DNA of 64,000 bases from Wyeomyia smithii (GCF_029784165.1 NC_073696.1:193982498-194046497); one strand, 5' to 3'. Positions 10,329 to 22,249 are shown, numbered from the stretch's first letter. A program made the numbers and translations. Notes: generated by a model from the letters alone, not told the origin.

Positions 10329-12941
10329 TCAGGATAACGTATCACTATTGGAAGTGGTCGTTATAGTCTGGCCAATAGCATTAGTCCAGTCCGGTATTAT
10401 ACTTCGTATGAAGCGCACAACCGTACTGGGATTTGTTCTCCAGATTTCAGAGGGTTCCAGAAGACCTCTCTCGAAGAACTTATATCTTTTGATAAAAATT
10501 GCCGGACATCGGCATAACAGATGTTCCGAGTCTTCTTTTTCCATGCCACATACTCGACATGTATCATCTTGAAGTTTTTTCATAACCTTCAAATGATAAC
10601 GGCTCGGACAATGCCCTGTTATTAAACCAGTATACGTGCTTAGATCTTTTTTTGAAAGATCCAGTATTTTACGAGTCATAGAAACGTTCGGAGTGATAAA
10701 ACGTTTCGACTGCCTACCGATGAAGGTGTTTGTCCAGTTGGATTCCACTTTCATAGTTTCCCATGCTTTTAATTCCATTCTAAGGGAACAAGCGGATAGA
10801 CCACAGAAGGGTTCTGGTCCTATGAACTGATGAGACGATCCAAGTCTTGCCAATTCATCGGCTATTTCGTTCCCATCTATTCCACAGTGACCAGGAACCC
10901 AGTATAAGTCTACTTGATTATTACAACCCAGTGTTTGGAGTGATTGAACACACTCCCAAACTAGTTTTGATGTGCATGTCGCAGACTTCAAAGCCTTCAA
11001 CGCTGCTTGACTGTCGGACATCATGCGAATGTTTGAGTGTCTGTATTTCCTGCGTAGGCATATTTCAGAACATTCTAGTATTGCTTGGACTTCAGCTTGG
11101 AAGACAGTTGGCCATTGGCCCATTGGAACTGACAGGTCTATTCCTGGGCCAGTTACTCCTGCTCCCACTCGATTGTTCATTTTTGAACCATCTATGTAGA
11201 AAATGATTGATCCTGGGCGGAGATCAGGACCACCGCGTTCCCAAACATCACGCTCAGGTTTAAACATTCGAAATCGTCTTTCAAAATTGTATCTTTTCTC
11301 CATCCGGTCTTCATTGTTGATCACTAGGGGATTGATACGAATAGTTTTTAGAATACCTAGATGACCCGTTAAATCACCCTCAAAGAGCCTTAATGATCTT
11401 TTGATCCGTAAGGCATTCTTTTCGGCTTCTAATTGTATGAATTGATGCAGTGGAAGCATAAACAGTAGAGCTTCCAATGCCTTGGTGGGTGCGCTTCTCA
11501 TTGCACTTGTTATTGAGAGAGTGGCTAGCCGTTGAAGTTTTTCGAACTTATCTTGAGCACCTTTCTCCCTTGTTTTTGTCCACCAGACTAGTGAAGCATA
11601 GGTAATTCTGGGTCTCACAATAGCCGAATAAATCCAATGGATCATTTTCGGTTTGAGTCCCCATTGTTTACCAAAAGTTTTATTACATATCCATAGAGTA
11701 TTTGTAGCTTTTTTTATTGCCTGCTCTAGATGTGTATTCCAGTTAAGTTTTTTGTCAAGAGTTACTCCAAGGTATTTGACGTTATCTGAGAGTTTAAGAA
11801 GCTCACCTTTTAGCCTAATATCATTAAGCCTAGTTTTTTTTCTACGTGTAAATGGGACGATAGTGGTTTTTGAAGGATTTACATTTAAGCCTTCCCTATC
11901 GCACCACGAGGAAATAATGTTTAAGGCAATTTGCATTCGGTCTGTGATGATATCATCATACTTGCCACGAACAATAATGACAATATCATCAGCAAATCCA
12001 ACTACTTCAAAGCCTTCTTCCATCAATTTTTTTAGAAGATCATCAATTATTAATGACCACAGCAGAGGTGATATCACCCCACCTTGTGGGCACCCTTTTA
12101 TAGCTGTTACACTTATATTAGAGCTACCAAGGCTTGCTGCTATTTCTCTTTTTGATAACATCTCGCTTATCCAATGAATAATGCAATTGTCAAAACCACG
12201 TTTCTCCATTGCAGCAGCCATTGAGTCATGAGACGAGTTATCAAATGCCCCTTCAATATCAAGGAACGCCGCAAGGGAAATTTCTTTTGCAGCAAAATAT
12301 TTTTCTAGTTTTGTAACTATAGTATGGAGTGCAGTTACCGACGATTTCCCCTCCTGGTAAGCAAATTGATGTTTACTAAGAGGAGTTTTAAAAAGATATG
12401 ATGATTTGATTTGCTCACCGATTATTTTTTCCATTGTTTTGAGAACGACTGACGATAAGCTAATTGGCTTAAAGGATTTTGGCAAAGATTTATTCCTTTT
12501 GTTGGCCTTGGGGATAAAAATAACCCGTACTTGTCGCCACGCTTCCGGAACATAGCTTAGAATTAAGCTGGATTGAAAGAGTTGTGTTAGAATGGGCATC
12601 AGAACTGTTTTACCCTTCTGTAGTAGTACCGGATAGATTCCGTCTCTACCAGGTGACTTGAAGGGTTCAAAGGAGTCTATTGCCCATTCAACTCTACTTT
12701 CGGTAAAAATTTGGTTGGCCAAAGTAATTGCATCATCCCTAGTTCTTTCTAGCCCAGTCATCGTATTAACTGTTTCGTGAATTTCTGTCCTGGTTATAAG
12801 ATTTCCAGTACTTGATACAGATGTACTTTGGTCTTCACTTGAGTTAATGATCGACCCAGGAAAGTGTGTTTTCATCATTAACTCTAATATTTCTCTAGCA
12901 GAGCTAGTACAAGAACCATCTTCTTTTCTTAGAGTACCCAA
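10329..12941 (-). CDS. Lian-like ORF2: reverse transcriptase and RNase H
   Basis: An uninterrupted 870-codon stretch of ORF2. RT blocks in order: SPGRDGIYPVLLQ, RVIFIPKANK, LAAFLDIEGAFDN (first catalytic Asp), GCPQGGVISPLLWSLIIDDL, and EVVGFADDIVIIV with the catalytic FADD pair, then KYLGVTLDKKLNWN. The RNase H domain follows: FYIDGSKMNN, the Glu of FQAEVQAI, MMSDSQAAL and WVPGHCGIDGNEIADELA. A Cys/His motif, CRVCGMEKEDSEHLLCRC, lies near the C-terminus. The listed start is only where the open stretch begins, not the true initiation site; the endonuclease should precede it but is broken. All catalytic residues are intact, so this part is recently decayed at most. Confidence 0.85.
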   Translation of the reverse strand: MGTLRKEDGSCTSSAREILELMMKTHFPGSIINSSEDQSTSVSSTGNLITRTEIHETVNTMTGLERTRDDAITLANQIFTESRVEWAIDSFEPFKSPGRDGIYPVLLQKGKTVLMPILTQLFQSSLILSYVPEAWRQVRVIFIPKANKRNKSLPKSFKPISLSSVVLKTMEKIIGEQIKSSYLFKTPLSKHQFAYQEGKSSVTALHTIVTKLEKYFAAKEISLAAFLDIEGAFDNSSHDSMAAAMEKRGFDNCIIHWISEMLSKREIAASLGSSNISVTAIKGCPQGGVISPLLWSLIIDDLLKKLMEEGFEVVGFADDIVIIVRGKYDDIITDRMQIALNIISSWCDREGLNVNPSKTTIVPFTRRKKTRLNDIRLKGELLKLSDNVKYLGVTLDKKLNWNTHLEQAIKKATNTLWICNKTFGKQWGLKPKMIHWIYSAIVRPRITYASLVWWTKTREKGAQDKFEKLQRLATLSITSAMRSAPTKALEALLFMLPLHQFIQLEAEKNALRIKRSLRLFEGDLTGHLGILKTIRINPLVINNEDRMEKRYNFERRFRMFKPERDVWERGGPDLRPGSIIFYIDGSKMNNRVGAGVTGPGIDLSVPMGQWPTVFQAEVQAILECSEICLRRKYRHSNIRMMSDSQAALKALKSATCTSKLVWECVQSLQTLGCNNQVDLYWVPGHCGIDGNEIADELARLGSSHQFIGPEPFCGLSACSLRMELKAWETMKVESNWTNTFIGRQSKRFITPNVSMTRKILDLSKKDLSTYTGLITGHCPSRYHLKVMKKLQDDTCRVCGMEKEDSEHLLCRCPAIFIKRYKFFERGLLEPSEIWRTNPSTVVRFIRSIIPDWTNAIGQTITTTSNSDTLS

Positions 12942-13873
12942 CTCATTTGAGTGATCTTTCGCAAGGATTTTTAGCAGCCTGGCGGCTGTTGGAGTATTTT
13001 CAATGTTTTCACATGTATGCCTCTAGTGAATCCTTTTTGATCTTCTTATTTCTTTATTATAGGCGGTGAGGGATTGCTTGTATTCGTCCCACTGTTGGGT
13101 TTGTTTAGCCCGGTTGAAGAGTTTCCGAGGTACTTCTCTATTTGTAGAGCGTGTCTTTGCAGGGCAGCAATCAAGGCAACAGTCTTACCAAATTTGAGAG
13201 ATATTTGGAATTTTCTTCCAACTCTCTGTATGATTTGGAACATCCTTCGAAGCTGTTCAAAGCAACCATTAGCTTTGAATTATAAAGCTCCCAGTTTGTT
13301 TTTCTGGGGTCCCTTATGAACTCAGTGCGTTCTTGATTTGCTTCATAATCAAATAAGATTTTCTTGTGGTCAGATAAAGATTCTTCATCTGATACGTGCC
13401 AATTTTTTATTCTGCCGGATATCACCGGACTACATAGTGTAAGGTCAAGAACTTCTTGTCTTAATACATTTACAAAAGTTGGTTTATCCCCCTTATTACA
13501 TATATCTATCCCTTGTGATGATATAAAGTCTAAAAGGTACTCACCTCTGTTGTTGATGTCTGTGCTGGCCCAAATCGTGTGATGGGCGTTTGCATCACAT
13601 CCAATTATAAAAGCTTTGTTTTGTTCCTTACAGTAAGAAACCAATCTAGCGACCTCTGGTGGAGGAACTTCTCTCACGTCACCTGGAAAGTATGCTGACG
13701 CGATACAAAAATTCAGTTTTGCCTTGGGTCGTTGGTGCCTCCAACGTGATTGCTGTCAAGTCTCTTGAAATGAGTTCTGTAATTGGAAAGAAATTAGCTC
13801 TCTTGTTTACTAGGATTGCGGCCCTCGGCGAGGGCTGACAATCGTCATAAATTAGCTTACATACGTTTGAAGG
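12942..13873 (-). pseudogene. Lian-like ORF2 endonuclease and linker, broken
   Basis: Minus-strand AP-endonuclease-like remnant. Residues FIIGCDANAHHTIW (metal-binding Asp/Asn block) and ESLSDHKKILF (terminal SDH) are readable at 13171-13677. An extra T in a run of Ts near 13713 shifts the frame upstream. The linker around 13046-13150 is shifted again, and an in-frame TAG near 13032 separates it from the RT frame. These lesions, plus the 5' truncation, make the copy inactive. Confidence 0.7.
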
Positions 13874-14245
13874 ATGATGGCAGTTAGCGGGCCAGATACT
13901 GCTTCAGACAACCTAGTCCGGAGGATGTGCGACGACCCGGGCAACTGAAGTGCTGTTTGTGCAGCCGCCTATCAGATTGTCCTGGAGCTGCAGCGTGTGT
14001 GACGGGTCAACCACCAATACGCGTGGTAGCTAATTGCCACTTTCCAGGTAGTTAGCTCGGAGGTTTTAAGAGTATCAAGCACAAAAGCCACTCCCCGACG
14101 TAACACTTAACCGTCGTCTCGAGAAAATTAGAGCTGGATACTGCAGGGGACTTAGTGGGTCCGGAACAGGCCGAGTTGTTGTCTAGGGGAGTGTTAATAG
14201 CCCAGCATCACTCTCTTAGTTTCATCCTCACACCCTGAGTTCTCT

Positions 14246-17200
14246 TCTCAGGTGTCGGTATGCAGATTTCCTCGCCACCTTTGGTTCGAAAGTCTTCTAA
14301 GTAACGTTGCGATGGCATACTCGCCATATACGTGTGGAGACACCGTCGTTCTAAAAAATTCTTTCAATCGTGATGTCCACACTGTCCTGGAAGTACCCTA
14401 TGAATTTAAGGGCCTTCGGCACAATCAAGTTGTAAGTTGCCGTTTTTTAGACGGTAACTCACGGTGCAGATGACTCCGCGCAAGGCAGGTCCCAAGACTT
14501 TTTGCTCAAAGGGCCTTCGGCGCTAGTGTTTGGCGAGGCCGTCTCAGACGAATTTATTTTTATGTCAATTCTGTTTTAATCCCACAAGTTGGTCACAAAA
14601 GAAGGAAGTCCTCTGCGTGTTACGATAGTTTAACATTGAAGGCTAGAATACTCTATATGGGCGCCAGGTATTCCGCAGGTTCCGGCCATATGGGACTATC
14701 TCAAATAAGCATAATAATAAGATAATAATATTTAATATCATGCATCTGCAAGAATCAGTAACAATCCAATACTGTTCGTAGTTCAAAGGTTTAGCTCAAG
14801 TTGGTACAAAATATTGACCCCAGGTATAAATTCGGCTTTGAGTCGGGTTTCGTTCTTGGAAAAAAAATCGGGTTCGAGTAAGGTACGGGTTTGAATAATA
14901 TTAAACCCGTCATCTCTAATGATTATAGAATAAAATAAATGCTTCATAATATCGTCGAATTATGCACGTTAAGATCTGTGCGTACAGCCTACAACAATTG
15001 TGTTAATTGTTTCAAGATTTAAATTTTATATCAAGCCAACGGTGCTCAATACTTTGTAGCCAGCTGTTTGTACGTAACAAACAAAGAAGTAAAAAATATC
15101 GAATTCCTTAGGTGAAAACGTGACTAAAAATCGGAGACATTCGTTTTAACAAGCACCTTTCGGTGTAAAATGAGGCATAAACTCGTCCAGTGAAGGGAGA
15201 AATAACGAACTCTAACTATCAGAAGAATTCAACGGTATACGACCGAAACATTCAGAAAATCAAAGACAGCTTTCAATTGCTGCACACCATTTTTGTAAAT
15301 ATTATCTCTTGCGCCCAGCTAATTGAAAATAAGCGACGCATTTAGCGAATCAGTGAAATGTGTCTACCACTGTACTCTAGTAACAATATTTTTGTATCTA
15401 CACATCAACAAATCTTTGACATAGCATTTTTTAATATTTAGCAGAAAGTACAAGTTTGTGTTTTGTTACGTTTTCGTGTGAGATACAGGAAATCTCGCTG
15501 GTGAGGTTTATGGAATACATTTGCAAAAAATCTGTTGTTATTTTTGAACGTATACTAATATGAACATATGTATACAATCTAAATGCGAAGAAACCGTGCT
15601 GGCATATCAGTTTTCGCAGCTAAAAAATAACAAACCAGAATATATGGTAATTGGATTTAACATTCTTTCGTGATTCGATCATCAAGGCCATACTCGTCGC
15701 GGATGGTTTGATACTTCAGCACCAAATATCGACGGTTGTCGTTCTGTGACTTATAATTTCCAACCCGAAGCTGTTGAATTCTTCTCTGAACAATTTTTGC
15801 TGAAGCTGTGGGCTCCGCACAGGTGGGAGTTTACCCGGACTGCCCTCGTCGCGAGGCGCATTCTTTTCTCTTTCGCGCGAGCGAGAGTGGAAAAACACGC
15901 TGAGTCTATCGTGGCTATAGTCAGTTTAAGTAGGTTGAAAGGCTAACGAATGCATGCGCAAATTAAAATGCACTCACTTGTTTGCCTCTTTGCCTACCAT
16001 GGCATGGCAGCCTGCCGGCAGGAATGCTAATGAAACCATTTGACTCGAGGGTGACACCAATTGCATCAATTACAGCGAAACAGGTGCTGGTAACCTTCCT
16101 ATGTCTTGTGATAATTTGAAATAAGTTTAAGCTGAGTGATGAAGTGCAGTTTCTGTACACAGTAAGTGGCTAGTTTCGCAGTATTTTTTTCATTATAATT
16201 TATCTTAAAATTTGACACACTTTGCCTAATGCTATTTGAAACCGTTAACGGTATCAACTGACTGATATCAGTTTTGCCATCTAACTTGCAAATATAAAAT
16301 AATGATAACGGAAAGTCTAACCGTCATAAAACTAATATTTTTTTTATCAAGTGACAATAAAAGCCAGCAATCGGTTAGCTGCATCGCTAGTAAAAATGGC
16401 ACTGCTTTATCGCACCGAAGAAAGAAGTCCAAATCCGGCTTTTCGAAACTGGGTGCGGCGGTCAAGAAGAAAGTTTTGTTTAAACATCATCGTCAGCATC
16501 AACATCAATACCAACGCAACGGACATGCAGGCTATGCTATAATCGCCACCTTTCCCCTTCCCCTCTCGACCCACCAGTGCAGTTTACTTACAAATGAATC
16601 TTTTCCACGAAAACAGATGGCAAATTTTATTCGAACCGGTTAACTTTCTATCACCTGTCTTGGATTCCACGCACTGGCTGACAATGATTGTCTGGCGTGC
16701 AGGAAACTGACGACAAGGAAGTAAAGGTGCTGTGAAATTACATGCAATCAGCTTCATAAAAGGATGGTAACTTGAAATTGTAAAATTACTTGTTGAAGGC
16801 ATGAAGAACAACGGTTTAACAATTATGTCAGATGGTACATTTGATTTTACCAATGAATCCTATTCGCAGTTATATCAGTAATATTAGTTACTTCTACACT
16901 CCCAAAGTTTGACAACAATATTATAGAAATAAGTAAATTGTCATCGCATTGAATGAGCTTTATGTTGTCTCAAATCATCAGCCTTCTTTGTCAGGCATTT
17001 TCAGTAGTAAACTAACAGAGTGGTGGTTTCCAGTTATCGCCTTGGTAGCTCCATTTTACGAGGAGAAATAGTGGTAGTTACTCTGATTTGTAATTTGATT
17101 TTAACGTCATTTGTCTGATCAAGATAAATTTTGTGATTGTAATCATGATGTATAAAGACATGGTGTAACGATATGTCAAAAGCAGAGTCGGCCATATTGG

Positions 17201-18095
17201 AAAAAAAAAAATTGCCAGCGAGTAGGTTTGTTTATAAACAACTAGGGCATAAAAATTATCGCATCTCATAATATATCATTGGGTGCATTTAAATTATAAA
17301 TATGGCAATGCTACATACCTTGCTACCAATATTCATTAATTTAAGAAACAATTTCCAACTTAAAACACCTGAGTTTGCGGTATTCAATTGCCTAATTAGT
17401 GAGGATATACCAACAAACACGAAAAAGTTATTCGCTGTTGCATAGTGATGCTTCGTCTCCTACCCTCCAAAGTGAAAAAACGCTTCCTCACCCCGCGCCT
17501 AGTTTTTGGTCAAACCGTTACACCATGTTCTACTCATCATGATTGTAATAGCAGTCAGGGCCAATTTCCGGGCATTCTCTAAACGTCATATGACAGTATA
17601 ATTGTACAAAAAGAAGTGACTAAACATTTGCATAAGATCGTTTCCAGCAATAATGACCTGAAAATATTACACCTAATATTATTACCCAATATTATTGAGC
17701 GAAAAACTCACAGAATATGAGGATGCAATAGGTGAAATGATTCAAATAATACTGGTTGTATTTCCATTTTTTTGTTTTTTTTTGTTTGTAACGGCTGACA
17801 ATATAGAGTTCTTTCTGCTGCTGTAAAAAAAGGTAGATGTACTTGAAGAAAACGTAATTATTACTCATTAGCTGTACTGCCTTTCGATTGAGTGAAATCT
17901 CGTGTAATTTTTTAAAAGGACCTATCTAACATTGAGAGACTCTCTTTGTTTACCTTCTCTTTGATCAATAACTTCTAACTTCGTTATATTTTCCATATTT
18001 CAAAACACTCAATGCATGCAAAATATTTATAATGACGACGTAATTAACGAAACAAAGTGAGAGAGGAGAGAATCTCTCATTGTTACTTAGGTCCT
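14246..18095. other. Intergenic region, no gene recognised
   Basis: Nearly 4 kb without a supported gene. The small plus-strand frame at 14252-14473 contains two GGGCCTTCGGC phrases nearby (about 14410 and 14510) but no known domain. Short frames at 15716-16853 and 17078-17269 look random. A ~45-bp segment at 17810-17855 resembles 3195-3240. Confidence 0.4.
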
Positions 18096-19936
18096 TTTGA
18101 AACATTACGCGAGAAATGTACTACGACTTTCCACGGATTTAGAGTTTAAGTATTTCTGGCGAGCCTTGCGGAGCTTATTACGTAGTGTACGAAGTTCAAT
18201 GTTACACCAAGGAAGATCGGCGAAGAAGGACGCGGCCACGAAAGATTCCATCAAGTTTTTCGTAGAATCTATTAGTGATGTCATCCAATAAATCACCGTT
18301 CATAAGCTGATTCCAATCTACTGTGCTGAGAAGGACGTTCAAGAAGAAAAGATCGCAGTTCTGGATGTCCAACACAACAGCGACGTACTGACGGTCGGGA
18401 ACACACGAGTCGACATCGAACTTAAGAATTAAGGATGTTGCGCTGCTTCAATGAGATCGACTTTGTCGGAATCCGAAGTGAATGCCAGTTGAAGCAGCCT
18501 ACCGTTTGCATTCGCACATGAATCTACCTGACTCAAGCCATTTGCAACCATTTCTTCTACGAAAATTACCTTTTGCTCGGTGAATGCATTCGATGGCGAA
18601 TATCCATTGAAATCCTCGTCAAAGTTACGTTGTAAATTGGGTTAAGATATCGTCGTTCGTGGACAGATGTAGACCGAACGTAGATTCCAGAGACGTAAAA
18701 GATGACTTTTTAGTTTATTCTGGACAACAACCTGCTCAAGCATGTCACAATCATGCAGCGGAATCAGGGTACAGTGGTGCCGTGGTTTGACTGCTATGAG
18801 TGTACCATCTCCTCTGGTTAGATGACTTGAAGCCTCATTGCGGTCACATCGGAAGATTTGATACTCTGTGGAAAGCTCGCAATCGTGAATATCCGACCGG
18901 AGCCAGTAACATTTTGGTAGTGAAAACTGGGTCCGTAGAAAGTCTCGTCTCGCTGCTATCCTCTTGTACTGATATGGTCGTTGAGTGATTTCGTGATTGT
19001 GCTCGCGGGCTTAGCACGGGAAGTCCTATATAATGTCTGGTCGTCGAATGTACAGATGTTGCTAGAAACGAAGGGTAATTCAAAGCTCGAATGTGTGAAG
19101 ACGCAATGGTATTTGCCTGACGAGGCACAGTGGAAGACCCCCGCCCCGGTCCTTACAACAGGACTGGAACGGCTGTGTTGAAGCTGGCTGTAGGGCCCGA
19201 CTGCGTTGAGTGGGTTAGGGTCTTCCATAGTGCATTGGCTAGTGCGTCCCGGTGAATGCGATGACGTGTTTGTGAAAAGAGCTGATGAAAAGGAACCCAG
19301 TCTTCGCTCGGTGTGTTGACGAGGTGTTCACTCAGAGCGGGATTTAAGGGGGGGGGGAGGGGGGCCCGGGCCCCACATTTTTGGGGCCCTCACAAAACGA
19401 GAAAAAGTTCTTTTCGTTATCAAGAATGAGATTCAATCAAATGTTCAATTTACAGCAAGAAAATTTAAACAGACCATTCCAATCTGAAACTTTGCTTCAA
19501 TGTTATTTTTTCGCGAGCGCCAATATCACAACTACATCCATGAGAGTTCACCTTCGATTCTCTTGGAATGACACACATTAACACATCATTTGAATCGAAC
19601 CAGAGCGCATGGGAGGTTAAGCGGAGAAAGAACATAATCTAGAAGTTTTTTTAATGCATTGCTGTTGATTCCAAATAAAAATAAGTTTACTTGTCCGTGC
19701 GCAGATTTTATTGACCTACAGATGTGTGTAGTTTTTTCCTAGTTTCTGTAGATTATTGCCAGGGTCGCCTTATATTTGCGCAGTCTTTCTCAAATTGTGT
19801 GCAAATTTTTGCCTGTGGATCACAATTTTCTAAATTGCGGTATAATTTTTTTAGATATCAAGAAAAACATTTTCGGATTTCAGAACTGGCTGTAAATAGT
19901 AAGCAAGTTTCGAGTTTATTATTACATTTGTTCAAA

Positions 19937-20055
19937 ATGAGCGATCGCCACAAAACCCCGCGTGTATATCAAAGTGGAGCTAAAAAAAAAGATTACACGA
20001 AGAAAAAAATCAAAAACTCGTTAGTGCCTTCAAAAATCATTTTATTTGAGCCTAA
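19937..20055 (+). pseudogene. hAT transposase N-terminal remnant
   Basis: From the ATG at 19937 the frame reads MSDRHKTPRVYQSGAKKKD followed by a Lys-rich stretch. This resembles the conserved start of Zaphod/ZMYM-like hAT transposases (an SGA-K-rich leader). The homology stops where the nested MITE begins. No BED finger, DDE core or hATC domain remains. Confidence 0.55.
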
Positions 20056-20583
20056 TACCCCGTTCACACTACACTGCATATTACCTGATATCGAGCCATT
20101 CGTGCTGTCGAGGCCATAGCACCATGTCATATCCATATCACCTGATATTCCATACAATCGAGCTCTCATTGGATATCACCTCGGCTACTGGTACCGCGGA
20201 TATCATGTTCGAAAACCAATAAAAACCAGATTTGCAGCAGTTGGCAACACGGCCAAAAGACATTTGACGCAACCCTACAAATTTCGAAATTCGTGTTGCA
20301 TGCGAAATATAAAGAAGGAAATATTTTTACTCTTGTCATCCCGCACATTTTGACAATTGCTTATGAGAGTTCACGTTGGTGCGAGCCAACTAGCTGAGAT
20401 CTCTATCCTAATTACATTGCTCTTGTTGTCTTGTTTTTGCCTTGACCTGTTTTTGTTTTCTTCTCTTTTCAATTACTAAAGTAAATGTCAAACCATATCA
20501 TCTCACTGTAGAGTGAACACCCAAAGTGATATCCGATATCATCTGGCGATATCAGGTGATATGCGGCGTAGTCTAAACAAGGC
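20055..20583. mobile_element. MITE nested in the hAT element
   Basis: Inverted ends: CCCCGTTCACACTACACTGC then ATATTACCTGATATC on the left. The right-end complement is CCTTGTTTAGACTACGCCGC then ATATCACCTGATATC. A short A/T-rich flanking duplication (AATA-like) is possible. Internal GATATC/ATATCA phrases recur. There is no transposase. A related fragment lies at 9000-9130. Confidence 0.6.
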
Positions 20584-21230
20584 ATAATAATCTCGAACGT
20601 AACTGGAGAAAGGTCTTTTTCGAAGATGAAGATGATTGAAAATAGGTTGCGTACGACTATGAACTTAGGACTGTTGAGTTGAGATCTCGTTATTCTAAAA
20701 GAGTTGAATGTTGATTATTTAATTAATAAATTCTCTAAAAAAAAATCTAACAAATTTTTGGTAACTTTTGAATACGATTTAATCGTTCGATAAAAAAACG
20801 GTTTTGTTTTTTTTTTTTCGGAGCCCCCACTGTAAACTGGGCCCCGGGCCCCCACAATCGTAAATCCGGCTCTGTGTTCACTGGAGATGCATCTGCCTCC
20901 AAACACCGGAACAAAAACACGGTGACTGGGTACGAGGGTTTGCATTCGGTATACGATTTGGTATCGGTCGGTGCCCAAAAGTAGCGGGATCTAGGGTAAC
21001 ATCCCGATATTTCACCTCCATTTCGACTTTGAAAGAGACAAAATTGATTGCACTTAACTCGACATTCTTTTATACCATTAAAACCACCTCGAGTGGATCC
21101 GTACCTTACAGGAAGCCTTCGACTAGACTTTTCACTGCCTCACAGTTGACACTCGGATGAATTCGGGAGTGGTAGAGCCAGAACAATTCCTTCAGCGGGG
21201 AGAATGTCAACACGGAATGCCCCGATCAGG

Positions 21231-21610
21231 AAACACTTTTGTATTTCCTACTAGATACTAGACATAGTTTTTGTCCTGGTTAAGCTTCTCCTGGTTTCTA
21301 ACTCACTGGGGTAGATATTATTACTTTTCCTGAGAGTATTTCCAACTGCCTTCTATTGTCCGAGATGACCTGCTTCAGTTAAATTATTTTCCCTTCATGA
21401 GTTTCTAAGATTCATGCGTTGCTTCTACATTCAGAACAAACAACTTCGCATTGATCATTTTTAGTTTTTCAGTACCGAAGTTCAAAATTTTAAACATTAT
21501 AATAGTCACATCTCTTCAATTGCAAATAAGTGAAAATAAATTTAAAATGAATTGGGAAAGCAGCGGCTAACCAATCACCGGTCTAAGAACAAACAAATTA
21601 GAGATGTCTA
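21231..21610. other. Non-coding, no gene recognised
   Basis: Short interval between the degenerate LINE and an RTE fragment. No coding or structural signal seen. Confidence 0.35.
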
Positions 21611-21619
21611 GTTTCTTCT

Positions 21620-21800
21620 GTCTTGGGCAGTAGTTTTCCAGGCACCTCGTACACCAGTGCTTTTTCTTCCATCTACCAAGTGCGAGGCCTACAACGGAGC
21701 CGACGGCCACTTCCTAGTATCTTGCTGAAGTTGTCTTTGGCGAATCTCTAGTCAGGCATTCTGGTTAGATGTCTAGTAATTTGTTCATCCGGAGTTATTT
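21620..21800 (-). pseudogene. RTE-clade LINE 3' fragment
   Basis: Minus-strand translation gives HLTRMPD and a GSGRRLRCRPRTW block close to the 3' end of RTE ORF2 (compare GRGRRLCGRPRTRW of the RTE copy ending near 52700). Stops are frequent. The sequence up to about 21960 may belong to the same copy but is not recognisable. Confidence 0.5.
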
Positions 21801-22249
21801 AGGGCCGGGAGATGCGTGGTGGGCTCCACATTATCTTCTCTAACGACTCATAAAAGGCGAGTCGACGTTGTCATAAGAGTCTCAGTCTAAAGAAACCAGT
21901 ACGTCTGAACTCCAGAAGGAGCGTCTCAAACAGCGTCTGTTTCGGAGCGAGCGGCTCAGAATTAAATGCTGTATCCCGCAAGCTACACTTAAGATGGCAG
22001 CCCCATCAGCAGGATGTAGGATCCACGACTTAAATTCTGTAAGGTATATACATGCTTGATGATTGTATACTCAAATGTTTTATTAGTGATGTTGGGTTTT
22101 AGATTTTTAACACGATGTAGAAACTTGTTGGAAATAAATATAACATTTTAATTCCTTTTTGTTCGAATAATGTATAAGTTTGAGTAAAGTAACCTCGATT
22201 TCTTTCAGAAGAAAATTCAAATAAAACATTTGATGCCTATGACGTCTCC

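Larger units (their letters stand above)
10243..13873 (-). mobile_element. LOA-clade (Lian-like) LINE, 5'-truncated, nested insertion with TSD
   Basis: The element lies in reverse inside the R1-like remnant. It ends at a T-run (10243-10251; the A-tail on the minus strand). It is flanked by a 10-bp direct repeat, ATGATGGCAG, at 10233-10242 and 13874-13883. The 5' end is truncated within the endonuclease region at about 13873. The content is endonuclease remnant, linker, RT and RNase H. The combination of RT and RNase H motifs resembles mosquito Lian elements (recognition from memory). Confidence 0.8.
9955..14245 (+). pseudogene. R1-clade LINE remnant, split by the Lian-like insertion
   Basis: Two pieces, 9955-10242 and 13874-14245, belong to one plus-strand copy. 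The first encodes IDYACRRASSVIAALSRMMS and the second SGPDTASDNLVRRM. Both correspond closely to the C-terminal half of ORF2 of the R1-clade element at 32577-37898. About 390 bp between the two matching segments is missing compared with that element, so an internal deletion preceded the insertion. The 3' UTR is recognisable up to about 14245 (CACCCTGAG). Its order of events is deletion first, then Lian-like insertion. Confidence 0.75.
19333..20874. mobile_element. Non-autonomous hAT element with 8-bp target duplication
   Basis: The ends form an imperfect inverted repeat: the left reads CAGAGCGGGATTTA followed by a G/C-rich GGGGGGCCCGGG block, and the right end is the complement (GGGCCCCGGGCCC then TAAATCCGGCTCTG). 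TGTTCACT is duplicated exactly at 19325-19332 and 20875-20882, the 8-bp TSD expected of hAT transposons. The interior keeps a transposase N-terminal fragment and a nested MITE; the catalytic and dimerisation regions are absent. It interrupts the older minus-strand LINE. Confidence 0.85.
18100..21230 (-). pseudogene. Degenerate LINE (ORF1 end and ORF2 endonuclease), split by a hAT element
   Basis: Reading the minus strand from right to left, the piece at 21230-20883 gives ORF1-like words (NFVSFKVEMEVKYRD, TLDPATFG). After the hAT at 19333-20874 the LINE continues. About 18750-18960 yields an endonuclease block (DRNEASSHLTRGDGTLIAVK), 18480-18530 gives GLSQVDSCANANGRLLQL, and 18105-18360 gives VDWNQL and LPWCNIELRTLRNKLRKA, the usual end of the endonuclease linker before RT. 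Several stops and frame changes are present. The pattern suits the CR1/Jockey/I group; the exact clade is uncertain. Confidence 0.6.
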
